Of a stretch of 64,000 nt of DNA, positions 1-8,592 are shown one piece after another. The notes under the pieces were generated by a model. That model worked only from the letters and a program-made list of their open reading frames with translations. It had not been told where the DNA came from and ran no database searches. Source of the stretch: Ignisphaera sp. (GTDB taxonomy: Archaea; Thermoproteota; Thermoprotei_A; Sulfolobales; Ignisphaeraceae); assembly GCA_038735125.1 (NCBI GenBank), contig JAVYNU010000001.1, positions 62,001 through 126,000 of the forward strand, written 5' to 3'. Within the stretch, counting starts at the first letter, position 1; each line of letters begins with the position of its first letter. Both the position numbers and the translations under genes were made by a program.

Positions 1-831
1 GTGAAGGTTGCTAGACCCCATCTGAGGAGTGTTCCCATAGAGAAGATTGTTGAGGTGTTCAAGGATGTTTTGAGGAGGGGTGCTATAGAGATAGAGATTA
101 CTGCACAGGATCTCAGCGTCTATGGCTATGACCTTTATGGGAGATACGCTTTGCCAGATCTTCTAGAATCTTTGCTGACCATCGAAGGAGACTACATGAT
201 TAGAATTGGGCAGCTAAACCCAAGGCACTTGATAAACTATTTGGATAGGGTTATAGACATTCTCAAGAGCCCCAATGTATATAAACACCTTCACATACCT
301 GTGCAAAGTGGTGATAACAGAGTCCTAGAACTTATGAATAGAAAGTACAGTGTTGAGGACTTCATAAACATTGTTACAGAGGTTAGGAGAAAGATAGAGG
401 GTGTGCACATAGCAACAGACATTATAGTTGGACACCCAGGAGAAGATGAAAAAGCGTTTATGGAAAGCGTGAAACTTATTGTCGAATACGGCATAGACAG
501 AGTCCACATAGCAAGATACTCCCCAAGACCATTCACAAAATCATCGCTAATGCCCCAAATACCAGATCCTGTTAAGAAGAGTAGGAGTAGCTATATAGAG
601 AAGGTTTACGAGGAAACAGCGCTGAATATAAACATGGATTATATAGGTTCTAGAGCTACTGTTGTAATAACAGAGGTTGATAAGGTAAGGAATAGAGCAA
701 TTGGAAGATTATTCAATTATAGGCCGGTTGTGTTGGATGTTGGTGTGGAGCATCTAGGTAAAAAAGGCATTGTGGAAATAAATGGGGCTACATTCTTTGA
801 CTTAAGGGGGAGGCTTATTCAGGCTATTTAG
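1..831 (+). CDS. tRNA methylthiotransferase (MiaB/CDKAL1 type), C-terminal part
   Basis: Cut by the window edge. The GTG at base 1 is probably an internal Val codon, because the N-terminal UPF0004 domain and the radical SAM CxxxCxxC cluster of this family are absent. What remains is the rest of the radical SAM barrel (HIPVQSGDNRVLELMNRKY at about residues 98–116, then TDIIVGHPGE) and a C-terminal TRAM-like RNA-binding domain (about 215–276). Archaeal and eukaryotic members add a methylthio group to t6A at position 37 of tRNAs reading ANN codons. The gene converges on the GH3 gene, and the two stop codons overlap by a few bases. The family call is firm; the exact substrate is inferred. Confidence 0.88.
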   Translation: MKVARPHLRSVPIEKIVEVFKDVLRRGAIEIEITAQDLSVYGYDLYGRYALPDLLESLLTIEGDYMIRIGQLNPRHLINYLDRVIDILKSPNVYKHLHIPVQSGDNRVLELMNRKYSVEDFINIVTEVRRKIEGVHIATDIIVGHPGEDEKAFMESVKLIVEYGIDRVHIARYSPRPFTKSSLMPQIPDPVKKSRSSYIEKVYEETALNINMDYIGSRATVVITEVDKVRNRAIGRLFNYRPVVLDVGVEHLGKKGIVEINGATFFDLRGRLIQAI

Positions 832-3047
832 CTACACTGTATGGGGCTCCAGTTAGTGGCATAACACAGGTCTTTATCAATCTCTATTGTCTTAACAAGC
901 CTTATATCTCTTGATGATGCGCCTACCCTTATTTCGTATAACCCCCTCTCAACGATCCATTTACCGCCATCAAAACTCGCTAAATATTTTAGTGGTATCT
1001 TTATCATCACATATTCCTCCTCACCAGGGTTGAGAGCTCTCGTTTTATGGAATCCCTTGAGCTCTTGAAATGGCTTCTCAATTCTGCCTCTGGGAGCGCG
1101 TACATATACCTGTACAACCTCCTTACCTGGGCAACCCCCAATATTCTTAACCTTGAAACTAACAGTTATCGTATTGCCATCAAATTCCACATTAATATCT
1201 TCATATTTGAATTTCGTGTAACTCAGCCCATAGCCAAACTCATATGCAGGCTCAACAGCAAATGTATCATAGTATCTGTAACCTACATATATCCCCTCCT
1301 CGTAAACCACTCTCTTCGGATCCTCTCTAGGCTCACCTGGAAAAGCCCTCATAGCAGGGTTTTCATATAGCTCCTTCGGCCACGTCAAAGGTAGCTTGCC
1401 ACTGGGGGAAACTCTGCCTAGTAGTACATCTGCAACGGCTCTCCCAGCCTCTTGACCAGGCATCCATATAACCAGTATTGCGTCTACCAAGTCTCTCCAG
1501 CTGGCAATTTCAATTGGGCTTGGAATATTTAGCACAACAACAACTTTCTTACCACACTTGTGAAATGCCTTTGAAACCCTCTCTATAAGATTGTGTTCAT
1601 CGTCTCTTAGATAGAAGTCTCCCTTCGCAGGATATCTATCAAAGCCTTCGCTAGAGATTCTAGTTATTGTTATTAATGCAATGTCATTGTTCTTTGCAAT
1701 ATCATCTAATGTTGCATCGTCAAAGAAGTTCTCTTGTATGTTCATGGTTCTGAAATATTCTATCATAGTATCTACGAAGTCTGATAGCAACCATTGTATA
1801 GCTCCATGATTGCCTGTTTTCAATGCTGATTCTCTGTATTGTCTAAATAGTGATGTTATTTCACCAAATTCGAAGAAACGGAGCAACAATCCTCTGTAAA
1901 TCTTGTCTAGCTTTTCATCTATTTTCACACCTCTTTCCCTAAGCCCATCAACTATAGTCACTACATAACGTGGATGTGTGAAACCACTTCCTAGACCACC
2001 TCTAATAGTTTGGTACGAGCCCTTACCAAATACCGCAACCCTCTTATCTAGCGATATTGGCAAAGCACCGTTGTTTTTGAGAAGAACAAAGCCTTCTACA
2101 GCTGCCTCATAAGCTATTTTCGCATGTTCATCAAGATTGGGTTTATTGGAGTATTTATAGCCTTTGAACTTCAGACTTTTGAGTACTATCTCGAGAACTT
2201 TGGAGGCTCTTGCATTTATGATTTCTTCGCTTATTTCCCCCCTTCTATAAGCTTCTACAATAGCTTCAACAATCTTGTCTCCCCCTGGCATTATAAGATC
2301 TATGCCTGCCTTTATTTGCTCGACAGGGTTGTCCCCAGCTCCCCAGTCAGTCATGACAAGACCTTTGTATCCCCAATCCACTCTGAGAACCTTTGTCAAG
2401 AGCCATTCATTTTGTGTACAGTACTTTCCATTAAGTTTATTGTAAGCGGCCATTATGGCCCATGGCCTAGATTTCTCAATAGCTATTTCAAAAGCTCTTA
2501 GATATATCTCCCTCAGAGTCCTTTCAGAAGCAATAACATCTATATACATTCTGCCAGTTTCCTGATCATTTCCAACAAAATGCTTCAGAGTTGCGCCGAC
2601 ACCAACTGCTTGAACGCCTCTGACATAGGCTGCAGCCATTTCTCCAGCTAGTAGGGGATCCTCAGAAAAGTACTCAAAGTTTCTGCCACACAACGGAATT
2701 CTATGCATATTTAGGCCAGGCGCAAGCATTACATCGACACCATACTCCTTAGCTTCCTCCCCAATAGCCTTGCCCACCCTTTCAACGACCTCTATATTCC
2801 ATGTGGATGAAAGTAGGATTTCATTTGGAAATGCAGTAGCATAGAAAGTCTCTTCAACCCCAACCCTAACAGGATGAATCCTTACACCGGCAGGGCCATC
2901 GCTTAGGACAATAGATGGTATACCCAAGCGATCAATAGCTCTAGTCTCTCCAGCAGCGCCGAATACAATTCGTGAAAAGCCTGCTCCCACAATTAAAGAA
3001 ATCTTCTCCTCAACGCTTAGCTTCTTCAAATACTCTTCTACACTCAT
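828..3047 (-). CDS. GH3 family beta-glycosidase (beta-glucosidase-like)
   Basis: A 739-residue glycoside hydrolase family 3 protein with the usual architecture: N-terminal barrel with KHF at 155–157 and the catalytic nucleophile Asp234 in VMTDWGA, an alpha/beta sandwich, and a C-terminal fibronectin III-like domain (about 620–720, VVQVYVRAP). Such enzymes release terminal beta-linked sugars from oligosaccharides. No signal peptide is visible, so it is probably cytoplasmic and acts on imported sugars. The ATG start has a TTAAATATA-type promoter about 50 bases upstream. There are no sugar transporters beside it. GH3 is secure, but beta-glucosidase versus beta-xylosidase cannot be decided from sequence alone. 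Confidence 0.93.
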   Translation of the reverse strand: MSVEEYLKKLSVEEKISLIVGAGFSRIVFGAAGETRAIDRLGIPSIVLSDGPAGVRIHPVRVGVEETFYATAFPNEILLSSTWNIEVVERVGKAIGEEAKEYGVDVMLAPGLNMHRIPLCGRNFEYFSEDPLLAGEMAAAYVRGVQAVGVGATLKHFVGNDQETGRMYIDVIASERTLREIYLRAFEIAIEKSRPWAIMAAYNKLNGKYCTQNEWLLTKVLRVDWGYKGLVMTDWGAGDNPVEQIKAGIDLIMPGGDKIVEAIVEAYRRGEISEEIINARASKVLEIVLKSLKFKGYKYSNKPNLDEHAKIAYEAAVEGFVLLKNNGALPISLDKRVAVFGKGSYQTIRGGLGSGFTHPRYVVTIVDGLRERGVKIDEKLDKIYRGLLLRFFEFGEITSLFRQYRESALKTGNHGAIQWLLSDFVDTMIEYFRTMNIQENFFDDATLDDIAKNNDIALITITRISSEGFDRYPAKGDFYLRDDEHNLIERVSKAFHKCGKKVVVVLNIPSPIEIASWRDLVDAILVIWMPGQEAGRAVADVLLGRVSPSGKLPLTWPKELYENPAMRAFPGEPREDPKRVVYEEGIYVGYRYYDTFAVEPAYEFGYGLSYTKFKYEDINVEFDGNTITVSFKVKNIGGCPGKEVVQVYVRAPRGRIEKPFQELKGFHKTRALNPGEEEYVMIKIPLKYLASFDGGKWIVERGLYEIRVGASSRDIRLVKTIEIDKDLCYATNWSPIQCS

Positions 3048-3171
3048 ACAAATCCCCGTTACCCGTGTTATCCTATCCCAATATAATATATTTAAGTTTT
3101 TATGTAACCAAATCTTGTTGAACTAGCGCCAAGATTGCTGAATGCTATGACAAAAATTCGCAGAAATATTA

Positions 3172-3195
3172 AAGAGATGTTGAACAACATCTCTT
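3172..3195 (-). terminator. Perfect 10-bp hairpin just after the cobamide operon
   Basis: AAGAGATGTT and its exact complement flank the loop GAAC, three bases beyond the stop codon of the last gene of the cobamide run. On that strand it is followed by a T-rich stretch (TTTAATATTTC). Position and shape fit a transcript 3' end or an mRNA-stabilising hairpin. Archaeal termination usually needs only a T tract, so the terminator role is inferred. Confidence 0.5.
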
Positions 3196-3197
3196 CT

Positions 3198-3971
3198 TTA
3201 GGTATCGTAAACAGATTTGCAAAAAGCAGTTGTGCCAGCTCCGCTTTCGGCAGGTGTTTTCATTCTTTCCGCGATAAACTGAAGTTTTATCGCGGAAAGA
3301 ACTTCTCTGAGTATTTCTTTGCCCTTCATAGCCTCTGATCTTAGGCATTGCAGAGGTATTTGGAGTGCTATATTTGAAACGGTTTCATCTAGAAAAGGAG
3401 CTACAGCATCTATGCCTATGCATTTAGCTATTTCGATTTCTGGGTATCTCCCATTTGCAAGCTTTCTGATGTATTCTTCGAGTTCGTTGCTTGCCAGATT
3501 CAGGAGGAAGGTGTAGCCAGCGAATATTTCGTCTCCGCCACTTCCAGTGTAAATGCATTTGCAATCATCTTCAAAGGCTTTTCTAAGCACGGAGTAGAAC
3601 ACTAGGTCGTTTCTTATCTCTATGCACCCTCCATCGCCATGTGAATCTATATTCTCTTTGCCAATGCATTTAACAATGTCTTGGACTGCCTCCCCTTCTT
3701 TCTGCTTGTCTATGAAGACATATCTAATCTCTATATTAAAGATCTTTGCCAGGTGCTCAGCATATATAATGTCCCTCGGCAAACCATTTTTGTATATTGC
3801 TATGTAGCCCCTCGGCTTAACACCAACTGAGAGAGCCGCTATAAACACTACTGTTGTGTCTATCCCACCACTTAAAGCAATGCAATCACATTTCTTTTTC
3901 TCGATTGCACCCCTAATCGCATTGAATAGAATTTCGCCGTATATTGTACAGGGCATTGACACCCTCATCAT
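3198..3971 (-). CDS. Asparagine-synthase-like ATP pyrophosphatase without a glutaminase domain
   Basis: A 257-residue protein matching only the synthetase half of asparagine synthase. The PP-loop SGGIDT is at 34–39, GSGGDEIFAGY lies near the middle, and there is a family-like C-terminal segment (FIAERMKTPAESGAG). The N-terminal Cys-type glutaminase domain is missing, so it would need free ammonia or a partner. The family activates a carboxylate with ATP to form an amide. It is the last gene of the cobamide salvage run and overlaps the preceding DUF71 gene by four bases (ATGA), so the two are translationally coupled. A role in corrinoid metabolism is inferred from position only. Confidence 0.8.
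   Translation of the reverse strand: MMRVSMPCTIYGEILFNAIRGAIEKKKCDCIALSGGIDTTVVFIAALSVGVKPRGYIAIYKNGLPRDIIYAEHLAKIFNIEIRYVFIDKQKEGEAVQDIVKCIGKENIDSHGDGGCIEIRNDLVFYSVLRKAFEDDCKCIYTGSGGDEIFAGYTFLLNLASNELEEYIRKLANGRYPEIEIAKCIGIDAVAPFLDETVSNIALQIPLQCLRSEAMKGKEILREVLSAIKLQFIAERMKTPAESGAGTTAFCKSVYDT
3263..3301. repeat. 16-bp perfect inverted repeat inside a coding region
   Basis: TTCTTTCCGCGATAAA (3263–3278) and its exact complement (3286–3301) are separated by seven bases. The repeat lies within the last third of the asparagine-synthase-like gene and keeps its reading frame (around the residues VLSAIKLQFIAERM). Sixteen perfect pairs in coding DNA is unusual. The transcript would form a very stable hairpin about 90 bases before the downstream 10-bp hairpin. 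Confidence 0.85.
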
Positions 3972-4591
3972 ATCAGCCTCAATATCTTGTACCCATTGTG
4001 GTTCTCCATATCAACAATCTTATAGCTTAGGCCTGCCTTGTGCAAAGGACCTGATAAAACTATTGTGTGGTACTCCCCTTTTTCCCCTAGGGGGTCGACA
4101 CCTATACTCTTGGCATTCTCGGCAAATGCATAAACATTGTCTTGATTCAGTACCGTGCCAAGCCATTTGCCCAAGCCTTCTACACATCCTATAACCAAAG
4201 GTTTTAGCCCGGCTTCAATCTCCTTATAGAGAAGATCCTCTGGGTCCACACCCCAAAGAGGCTCAATAAGAGTGGCGCCAACCTCTTTAGCAAGCCTCTC
4301 CATATACTTGAGATGATCATCGATATAAACATCGCCAGCTATGATAGCGTCTGCACCCACACTCCTAAGAAAATCCACAGTCTCTACAAATTCCCTACCC
4401 TTGTCAAGCCTAACAACAGCTGCTGGCACTCCCATCAAAAGAATTGTCTCAACGGTCTTCCCTAAATTGACTAGGTGGGGGCTCGGTCTAGGAAAGTCGT
4501 ACACAAGCACAAGCCCCATGTCAATCCGGATAGCAGAACGGTAAACAGCGTAGTAAGAGTCTTTGCCACCAGAAAGAAAAGCCACATGCAA
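3968..4591 (-). CDS. DUF71/Dph6-family ATP pyrophosphatase (possible B12-associated subgroup)
   Basis: A 207-residue PP-loop protein with SGGKDS at 7–12 and the family's late GEKGEYHT motif. One branch of this family (Dph6) amidates diphthine on elongation factor 2. Comparative genomics has linked another branch to B12 salvage. Here the gene sits in the cobamide operon, 18 bases after the SerK-like gene and overlapping the asparagine-synthase-like gene, which favours the B12-associated branch. Whether the genome has another Dph6 copy cannot be seen. The fold call is strong; the reaction is unresolved. Confidence 0.82.
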   Translation of the reverse strand: MHVAFLSGGKDSYYAVYRSAIRIDMGLVLVYDFPRPSPHLVNLGKTVETILLMGVPAAVVRLDKGREFVETVDFLRSVGADAIIAGDVYIDDHLKYMERLAKEVGATLIEPLWGVDPEDLLYKEIEAGLKPLVIGCVEGLGKWLGTVLNQDNVYAFAENAKSIGVDPLGEKGEYHTIVLSGPLHKAGLSYKIVDMENHNGYKILRLI

Positions 4592-4609
4592 TGCTAGGCA
4601 CCTTGATTT

Positions 4610-5275
4610 CTATAGATTCCTCAATTTGAACTCCATAGCAACATTCTTAAGGGCTGTCTTATGACATGTCGTTCTCGGAGGTAGCAATATGTTCTTGGAG
4701 GCAATCCTGTATATGTCGTCTACCACAAGCTTTGGAGGGGCCAAGCAGATGTCGTGGGTTAAGCAGATCTTGAGGTTGATAGAAGTCTTGGTCAATGAGT
4801 TGAATATGTTGTAAAGCCCTAGCTCTTTAATGGCCAGATAAAAATCTATTCTATCAACCCTTGCCTTAACCACCTCATCACCTATCTTAAAAATTAGTAT
4901 GCCATCCCCTCTCTTAGCAGAGTACTCGGCTTCCCTAATCGCTTTTTCCAAAAGTTTTTGATCTCTATACCCCCTAGATGCTACATACATCCACCCACCA
5001 ACGTCAGATATGTCAGAGCTGTAATCGGCTAGCACCGCAGGTATGTGCTTTGCCCCAAGAATTTTCATGGCATTGACTCTATGATGCCCATCGATAATTA
5101 TGTATCTTTTTGCATCAACTATAACAGGCTTTTTGAGAGTCCTTGTCATCAAAAGTTTTCCCAAAACGTTTAGAAGCCTCTGCTTCTCCGCATCCTCATG
5201 GGGGATGAGCATATCTATGGGGATTAGCTCAATCTTTGGGCTACCCAATGTTTTCACCAATTTGCTACACAACAT
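4610..5275 (-). CDS. ParB/SerK-like protein, candidate L-threonine (or serine) kinase
   Basis: A 221-residue protein with a ParB-like N-terminal domain: an acidic PHEDAE segment at 25–30 and the DGHHR motif at 62–66, followed by an ADYSSD segment. This matches archaeal SerK, an ADP-dependent free-serine kinase, rather than a DNA-partitioning ParB. It lies directly after cbiB, overlapping it by 22 bases, inside the cobamide salvage operon. That operon holds a threonine-phosphate decarboxylase but no PduX-type threonine kinase. The simplest reading is that it phosphorylates L-threonine (or L-serine) to feed that decarboxylase. The kinase role is inferred from family and context. Confidence 0.75.
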   Translation of the reverse strand: MLCSKLVKTLGSPKIELIPIDMLIPHEDAEKQRLLNVLGKLLMTRTLKKPVIVDAKRYIIIDGHHRVNAMKILGAKHIPAVLADYSSDISDVGGWMYVASRGYRDQKLLEKAIREAEYSAKRGDGILIFKIGDEVVKARVDRIDFYLAIKELGLYNIFNSLTKTSINLKICLTHDICLAPPKLVVDDIYRIASKNILLPPRTTCHKTALKNVAMEFKLRNL

Positions 5276-6240
5276 ATGGTCTGCCTAGCCAAATATATAG
5301 TTATCGATAATGCGTTTATAATCAATACATATGTAACCGCATTTAGAATCGCAAACCTGAGAGCTCTCTCAATGTCTCTTCCTGTTGGAAGAGTAAACTC
5401 TCTCCCTATGACATATGCCCCTATCTTCTCAAGCCTAACACCTAAATAGCCTGACACAGCTGACAGAGGGTGACCCGCATTAATGCTTTCGGTAGCTCTT
5501 CTATATCTTCTGTATGTATCCCAGCTTCTTCTCATAGACCCTTTCCCAATTGGAGATAGCAATATTATGAGCAGGGCCTCCAGTCTCGCAGGAACGAAGT
5601 TTATGGCTGTGTCTGTTTTTGCCGAGAACCAGCCCACATCTCTGAATTCCTCGTCTTTGTATCCAAGTGCAGAGTCGAGGGTATTGGCTATTCTCTGTGT
5701 GAGTGCTCCTATAGGTCCGAAGAGGAGGTAGTATAGGAGTGGAGATGCAAAGCCGTCGACGAGGCTCTCGAAAAGCGATTCTATTGCTGCTGACGCTACA
5801 TGTCCTTCGCCAAGGTTTTTAACATCTCTTCTAACAATTTTTGAGACCTCTGTTCTTGCGCATGCCAAATCCCCTTTGTATAAACACATATAGACGTTTC
5901 TGACGTGGTTGTATAGCAGTTTAAACGATGTAGAGACCTTGAGTATATATGCCGAGAGAATAACCCATGCAACTCTGCTAAACAGATTCGCTATGTATAG
6001 TGCCAAAGAGTATAGCGTTATGTGGCTCACAACAACAGCAAACCATATGATAATACCCCACATCCTTGTTCTTGGAGATGATCTATGTAGCTTTAAAGCC
6101 ATTGTGTATGATGTGTGGACGGGGTGTATATAGTACAGAACTCCCTCGTGTCTCGGATATGCAAAGTCTAGGGCTAGGGCTAGAAAAAGTATTGCTATAA
6201 ACTCTTGATAGCTCCGGGGGAGGAGAAAGTCTAGAGCCAT
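5254..6240 (-). CDS. cbiB: Adenosylcobinamide-phosphate synthase CbiB
   Basis: A 328-residue polytopic membrane protein of the CbiB (CobD in Pseudomonas) family. It attaches aminopropanol phosphate to adenosylcobyric acid. The diagnostic stretch is visible: a GEGHVASAAIESLFESL segment, DGFASPLLYYLLFGPIGAL, NTLDSALGY and the INAGHPLSAVSGYLGVRLEK region. Hydrophobic segments occur at both ends and in the middle. Its ATG overlaps the end of cobS by ten bases and its end overlaps the SerK-like gene. The C-terminal extension TICCVANW carries two adjacent Cys residues of unknown meaning. Confidence 0.95.
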   Translation of the reverse strand: MALDFLLPRSYQEFIAILFLALALDFAYPRHEGVLYYIHPVHTSYTMALKLHRSSPRTRMWGIIIWFAVVVSHITLYSLALYIANLFSRVAWVILSAYILKVSTSFKLLYNHVRNVYMCLYKGDLACARTEVSKIVRRDVKNLGEGHVASAAIESLFESLVDGFASPLLYYLLFGPIGALTQRIANTLDSALGYKDEEFRDVGWFSAKTDTAINFVPARLEALLIILLSPIGKGSMRRSWDTYRRYRRATESINAGHPLSAVSGYLGVRLEKIGAYVIGREFTLPTGRDIERALRFAILNAVTYVLIINALSITIYLARQTICCVANW

Positions 6241-7022
6241 AGGGCAACACCAAGAGCAAGTGTTGTTAGTATGGTTGCATAGCTCAACTCGTTTGCAAAT
6301 CCAAGGACATCCCCATTGGCATAGCCAAGGGTTTTCATACCCAAAACACTTGTTGTATATGCAGAGATGGCTAGTGCTAGCAACACTAGAATAGAGGTTG
6401 TGCTACCTGTTTGAATAGATAGGAAGGTTGCATATGTTATCAAAACTGATGCAAGAAAAGCGCCAACTATATCAGATATCCTCAACCCCTTTTTAAAGAG
6501 CTTCCCCAGCCCATCTGGAGGCTCTCTGCATACATATGCCACAACAGCCATTGATGTGGGAGACCATGTCTCGGCAACTAGAACAATCTTTGTTGCTATC
6601 CACAAGTCTGCTGAGAGGTGGATAACTTGTAGCATTGTGGAGTAGAGCCATAATGCAAACAGCACAAACGCTGCTATGGCGTAAGAACCTCTGAACCTAT
6701 CCTTAACAACCTTGCTGGCATCAACACCAAATCTATGGGCTAGGACAGCCTCAGAGAAGTCTATGAACCCATCTGCATGTATAAACCCCTGTATAATGTA
6801 GTGCATTGCCACCACAGAAAACGCCTCTACATAAGGTGCGTTGTTGTGAAGCAAGGCCGAGAGCAACATTGGTGTGACAGCGAAAAGCCCTCTGATAAAG
6901 CCTACTATGGGGAGCATGTAGAGGGATCCGAAGGCCGCTTCTACCCCCAGATATCTTTGTGGAATTGGCAACAGGGTTAGAAAAGCTAGTAGGGATAGGA
7001 AATCCCTTAACCTTTTAGCCAA
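6231..7022 (-). CDS. cobS: Adenosylcobinamide-GDP ribazoletransferase (cobalamin synthase)
   Basis: A 263-residue membrane protein of the CobS family, which joins adenosylcobinamide-GDP to alpha-ribazole (phosphate) in the final assembly step. The metal-binding HADGFIDFSEAV segment (about 81–92) and several hydrophobic helices are visible, and the length is normal. The start is TTG, eight bases inside the end of the cobD-type gene, so translation is probably coupled. It acts at the membrane together with CbiB. Confidence 0.95.
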   Translation of the reverse strand: MAKRLRDFLSLLAFLTLLPIPQRYLGVEAAFGSLYMLPIVGFIRGLFAVTPMLLSALLHNNAPYVEAFSVVAMHYIIQGFIHADGFIDFSEAVLAHRFGVDASKVVKDRFRGSYAIAAFVLFALWLYSTMLQVIHLSADLWIATKIVLVAETWSPTSMAVVAYVCREPPDGLGKLFKKGLRISDIVGAFLASVLITYATFLSIQTGSTTSILVLLALAISAYTTSVLGMKTLGYANGDVLGFANELSYATILTTLALGVALWL

Positions 7023-8073
7023 CTCCCATCACATTCCTTAGTGCTTCGACAAGTTCGTTGTTTTCTCTAGGGCTTCTAACAGCTATTCTAATGAAGTTGG
7101 GGCTCAGGCCCTTGAAGCTACTGCAACTCCTCAGAGCCAGGCCCATCTCCCTAAGCTTCTCAACTATTTGTTCTCCGCTGTCTATCTCAACTAGGAGAAA
7201 GTTTGTGGTGCTTTCAAAAACCTTTGCTCCAAGTGATGCAAGCATCTTTTTGAGTCTCTCCCTCTCACCATCTATATACTCTCTAGACTTGTGGATAAAG
7301 CTCTTCAGCTCCTGTTCATACTCAGAAATGCTTCTGCCCAAGCACTCCGCCAAGCTGTTTACATTCCATGGCTGTCTCAAAGCCTCTACCATCCTCAGAA
7401 AATCCATGTCAGTTATATATAGGAGGCCCAGTCTTAGACCTGGAAGTGAAAGCCATTTCGTTAGCGATCTAACAACAACAACGTTTTGCGGTATTTCATC
7501 CCCTATTTCGATGGGGCATCTACTGCAAAGCTCTGTATAGGCCTCGTCGACAAGGCTCCTAGCACTACAGTTGGATAGGTAGTTGAATAGCTTGTCTCTG
7601 TCGATGTATAGCCCGAGGGGGTTGCTAGGATTCGTTATCACTATCAACCCATCTCTATCGCTACAGGGTTTATGCAAGTCAGAGAAGTCTATGTAGAACC
7701 CATCTAATGTTTTCCTATAGAATATGGGTCTGTACTCTAAGCCAAGAACATTTGAAAGGTCCTCGTATTCGCCGTAAGAAGGCTCCAAAACATATATCCT
7801 CTTCGCCTTCGAGGCAATCACAACAAGGTTTATAGCCTCACCAGCACCCGCAGTTGGAACCACAAACCCTTCTTTGCAACGGTAAAACCTTGCCAAAGAC
7901 CTCTTCAAATCCCTGTATGTGTAGTCGGGGTACTTCTCCAAAACCCTTTGGCTAAGGCATGATGCTAGAACATCTAAAACTATTTTTGGCGGGCCAAGCG
8001 GGTTTAGATTAGAGCTGAAGTCTATTCTAGCTCCTCTGTCTCCTCCGTGGATCCGCATTGGCTTTCCGCCCAC
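7015..8073 (-). CDS. cobD: L-threonine-O-3-phosphate decarboxylase (CobD-type aminotransferase fold)
   Basis: A 352-residue fold-type I PLP enzyme related to histidinol-phosphate aminotransferase. The substrate-loop NLNPLGPP, NPSNPLG in the middle and the PLP lysine in VVRSLTKWLSLPGLRLG are visible. In a cobamide operon such proteins decarboxylate L-threonine phosphate to aminopropanol phosphate, the side-chain block for CbiB. No his genes are nearby, which supports this over histidine synthesis. The start used is GTG; an ATG five codons later is possible. Its 5' end overlaps cobY by about 50 bases. Confidence 0.88.
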   Translation of the reverse strand: MGGKPMRIHGGDRGARIDFSSNLNPLGPPKIVLDVLASCLSQRVLEKYPDYTYRDLKRSLARFYRCKEGFVVPTAGAGEAINLVVIASKAKRIYVLEPSYGEYEDLSNVLGLEYRPIFYRKTLDGFYIDFSDLHKPCSDRDGLIVITNPSNPLGLYIDRDKLFNYLSNCSARSLVDEAYTELCSRCPIEIGDEIPQNVVVVRSLTKWLSLPGLRLGLLYITDMDFLRMVEALRQPWNVNSLAECLGRSISEYEQELKSFIHKSREYIDGERERLKKMLASLGAKVFESTTNFLLVEIDSGEQIVEKLREMGLALRSCSSFKGLSPNFIRIAVRSPRENNELVEALRNVMGVG

Positions 8074-8567
8074 AGTAAATCCTCTACAGTGTCTATATCT
8101 CTAAGCTCTTTCGATTCCTCGAAATATATGTTTTCCCAAGAGCCTTCAGATCTCCTGAAAAGCGATATCCCAGACTCTCTACACACACTATCTTTACAGA
8201 CAGCTAGTGTCACCACATCAGCTCTAGAGTTTGATGCTTTGACCAGAAAGCTCTTGACCACATCAACCGTTAGGAAAGGCATGTCAGCTGGTAAGACAAG
8301 CACTGGAAAACTAGCTTTCCCCAGTATATATGCCAGGTCAGTGACGTAGTCTGCCCCTGGACATGCAACAACATCGACTTTCTTCAGAGATTTGAGTAAG
8401 GGAACATCCTCGCTTCTGGTACACACAATAACCCTTCCATTGACGCCAAGATTTAGAGCTACATCTAATGAGACATCGATTAGCTTTCTATTGCAAATCT
8501 CAAGAAAATATTTTTTGATTCCTCCTAGTCTAGAGCCCCTGCCACCAGCCATGATCACAATATCCAT
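8022..8567 (-). CDS. cobY: Adenosylcobinamide-phosphate guanylyltransferase (archaeal CobY type)
   Basis: A nucleotidyltransferase of about 181 residues that would charge adenosylcobinamide phosphate with GMP from GTP. Archaea use CobY in place of bacterial CobU. The start is placed at 8567 because MDIVIMAGGRGSRLGG is the canonical N-terminus. The open frame extends to 8654, but that extension lies within cbiS and has no family match. The DMPFL motif (LPADMPFL) and the C-terminal EESKELRDIDTVEDL segment fit nucleotidyltransferases such as MobA and CobY. It sits between cbiS and the decarboxylase gene. Confidence 0.9.
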   Translation of the reverse strand: MDIVIMAGGRGSRLGGIKKYFLEICNRKLIDVSLDVALNLGVNGRVIVCTRSEDVPLLKSLKKVDVVACPGADYVTDLAYILGKASFPVLVLPADMPFLTVDVVKSFLVKASNSRADVVTLAVCKDSVCRESGISLFRRSEGSWENIYFEESKELRDIDTVEDLLWAESQCGSTEETEELE

Positions 8568-8592
8568 TGAGATCCCGCAAAACCTGTCTAAG

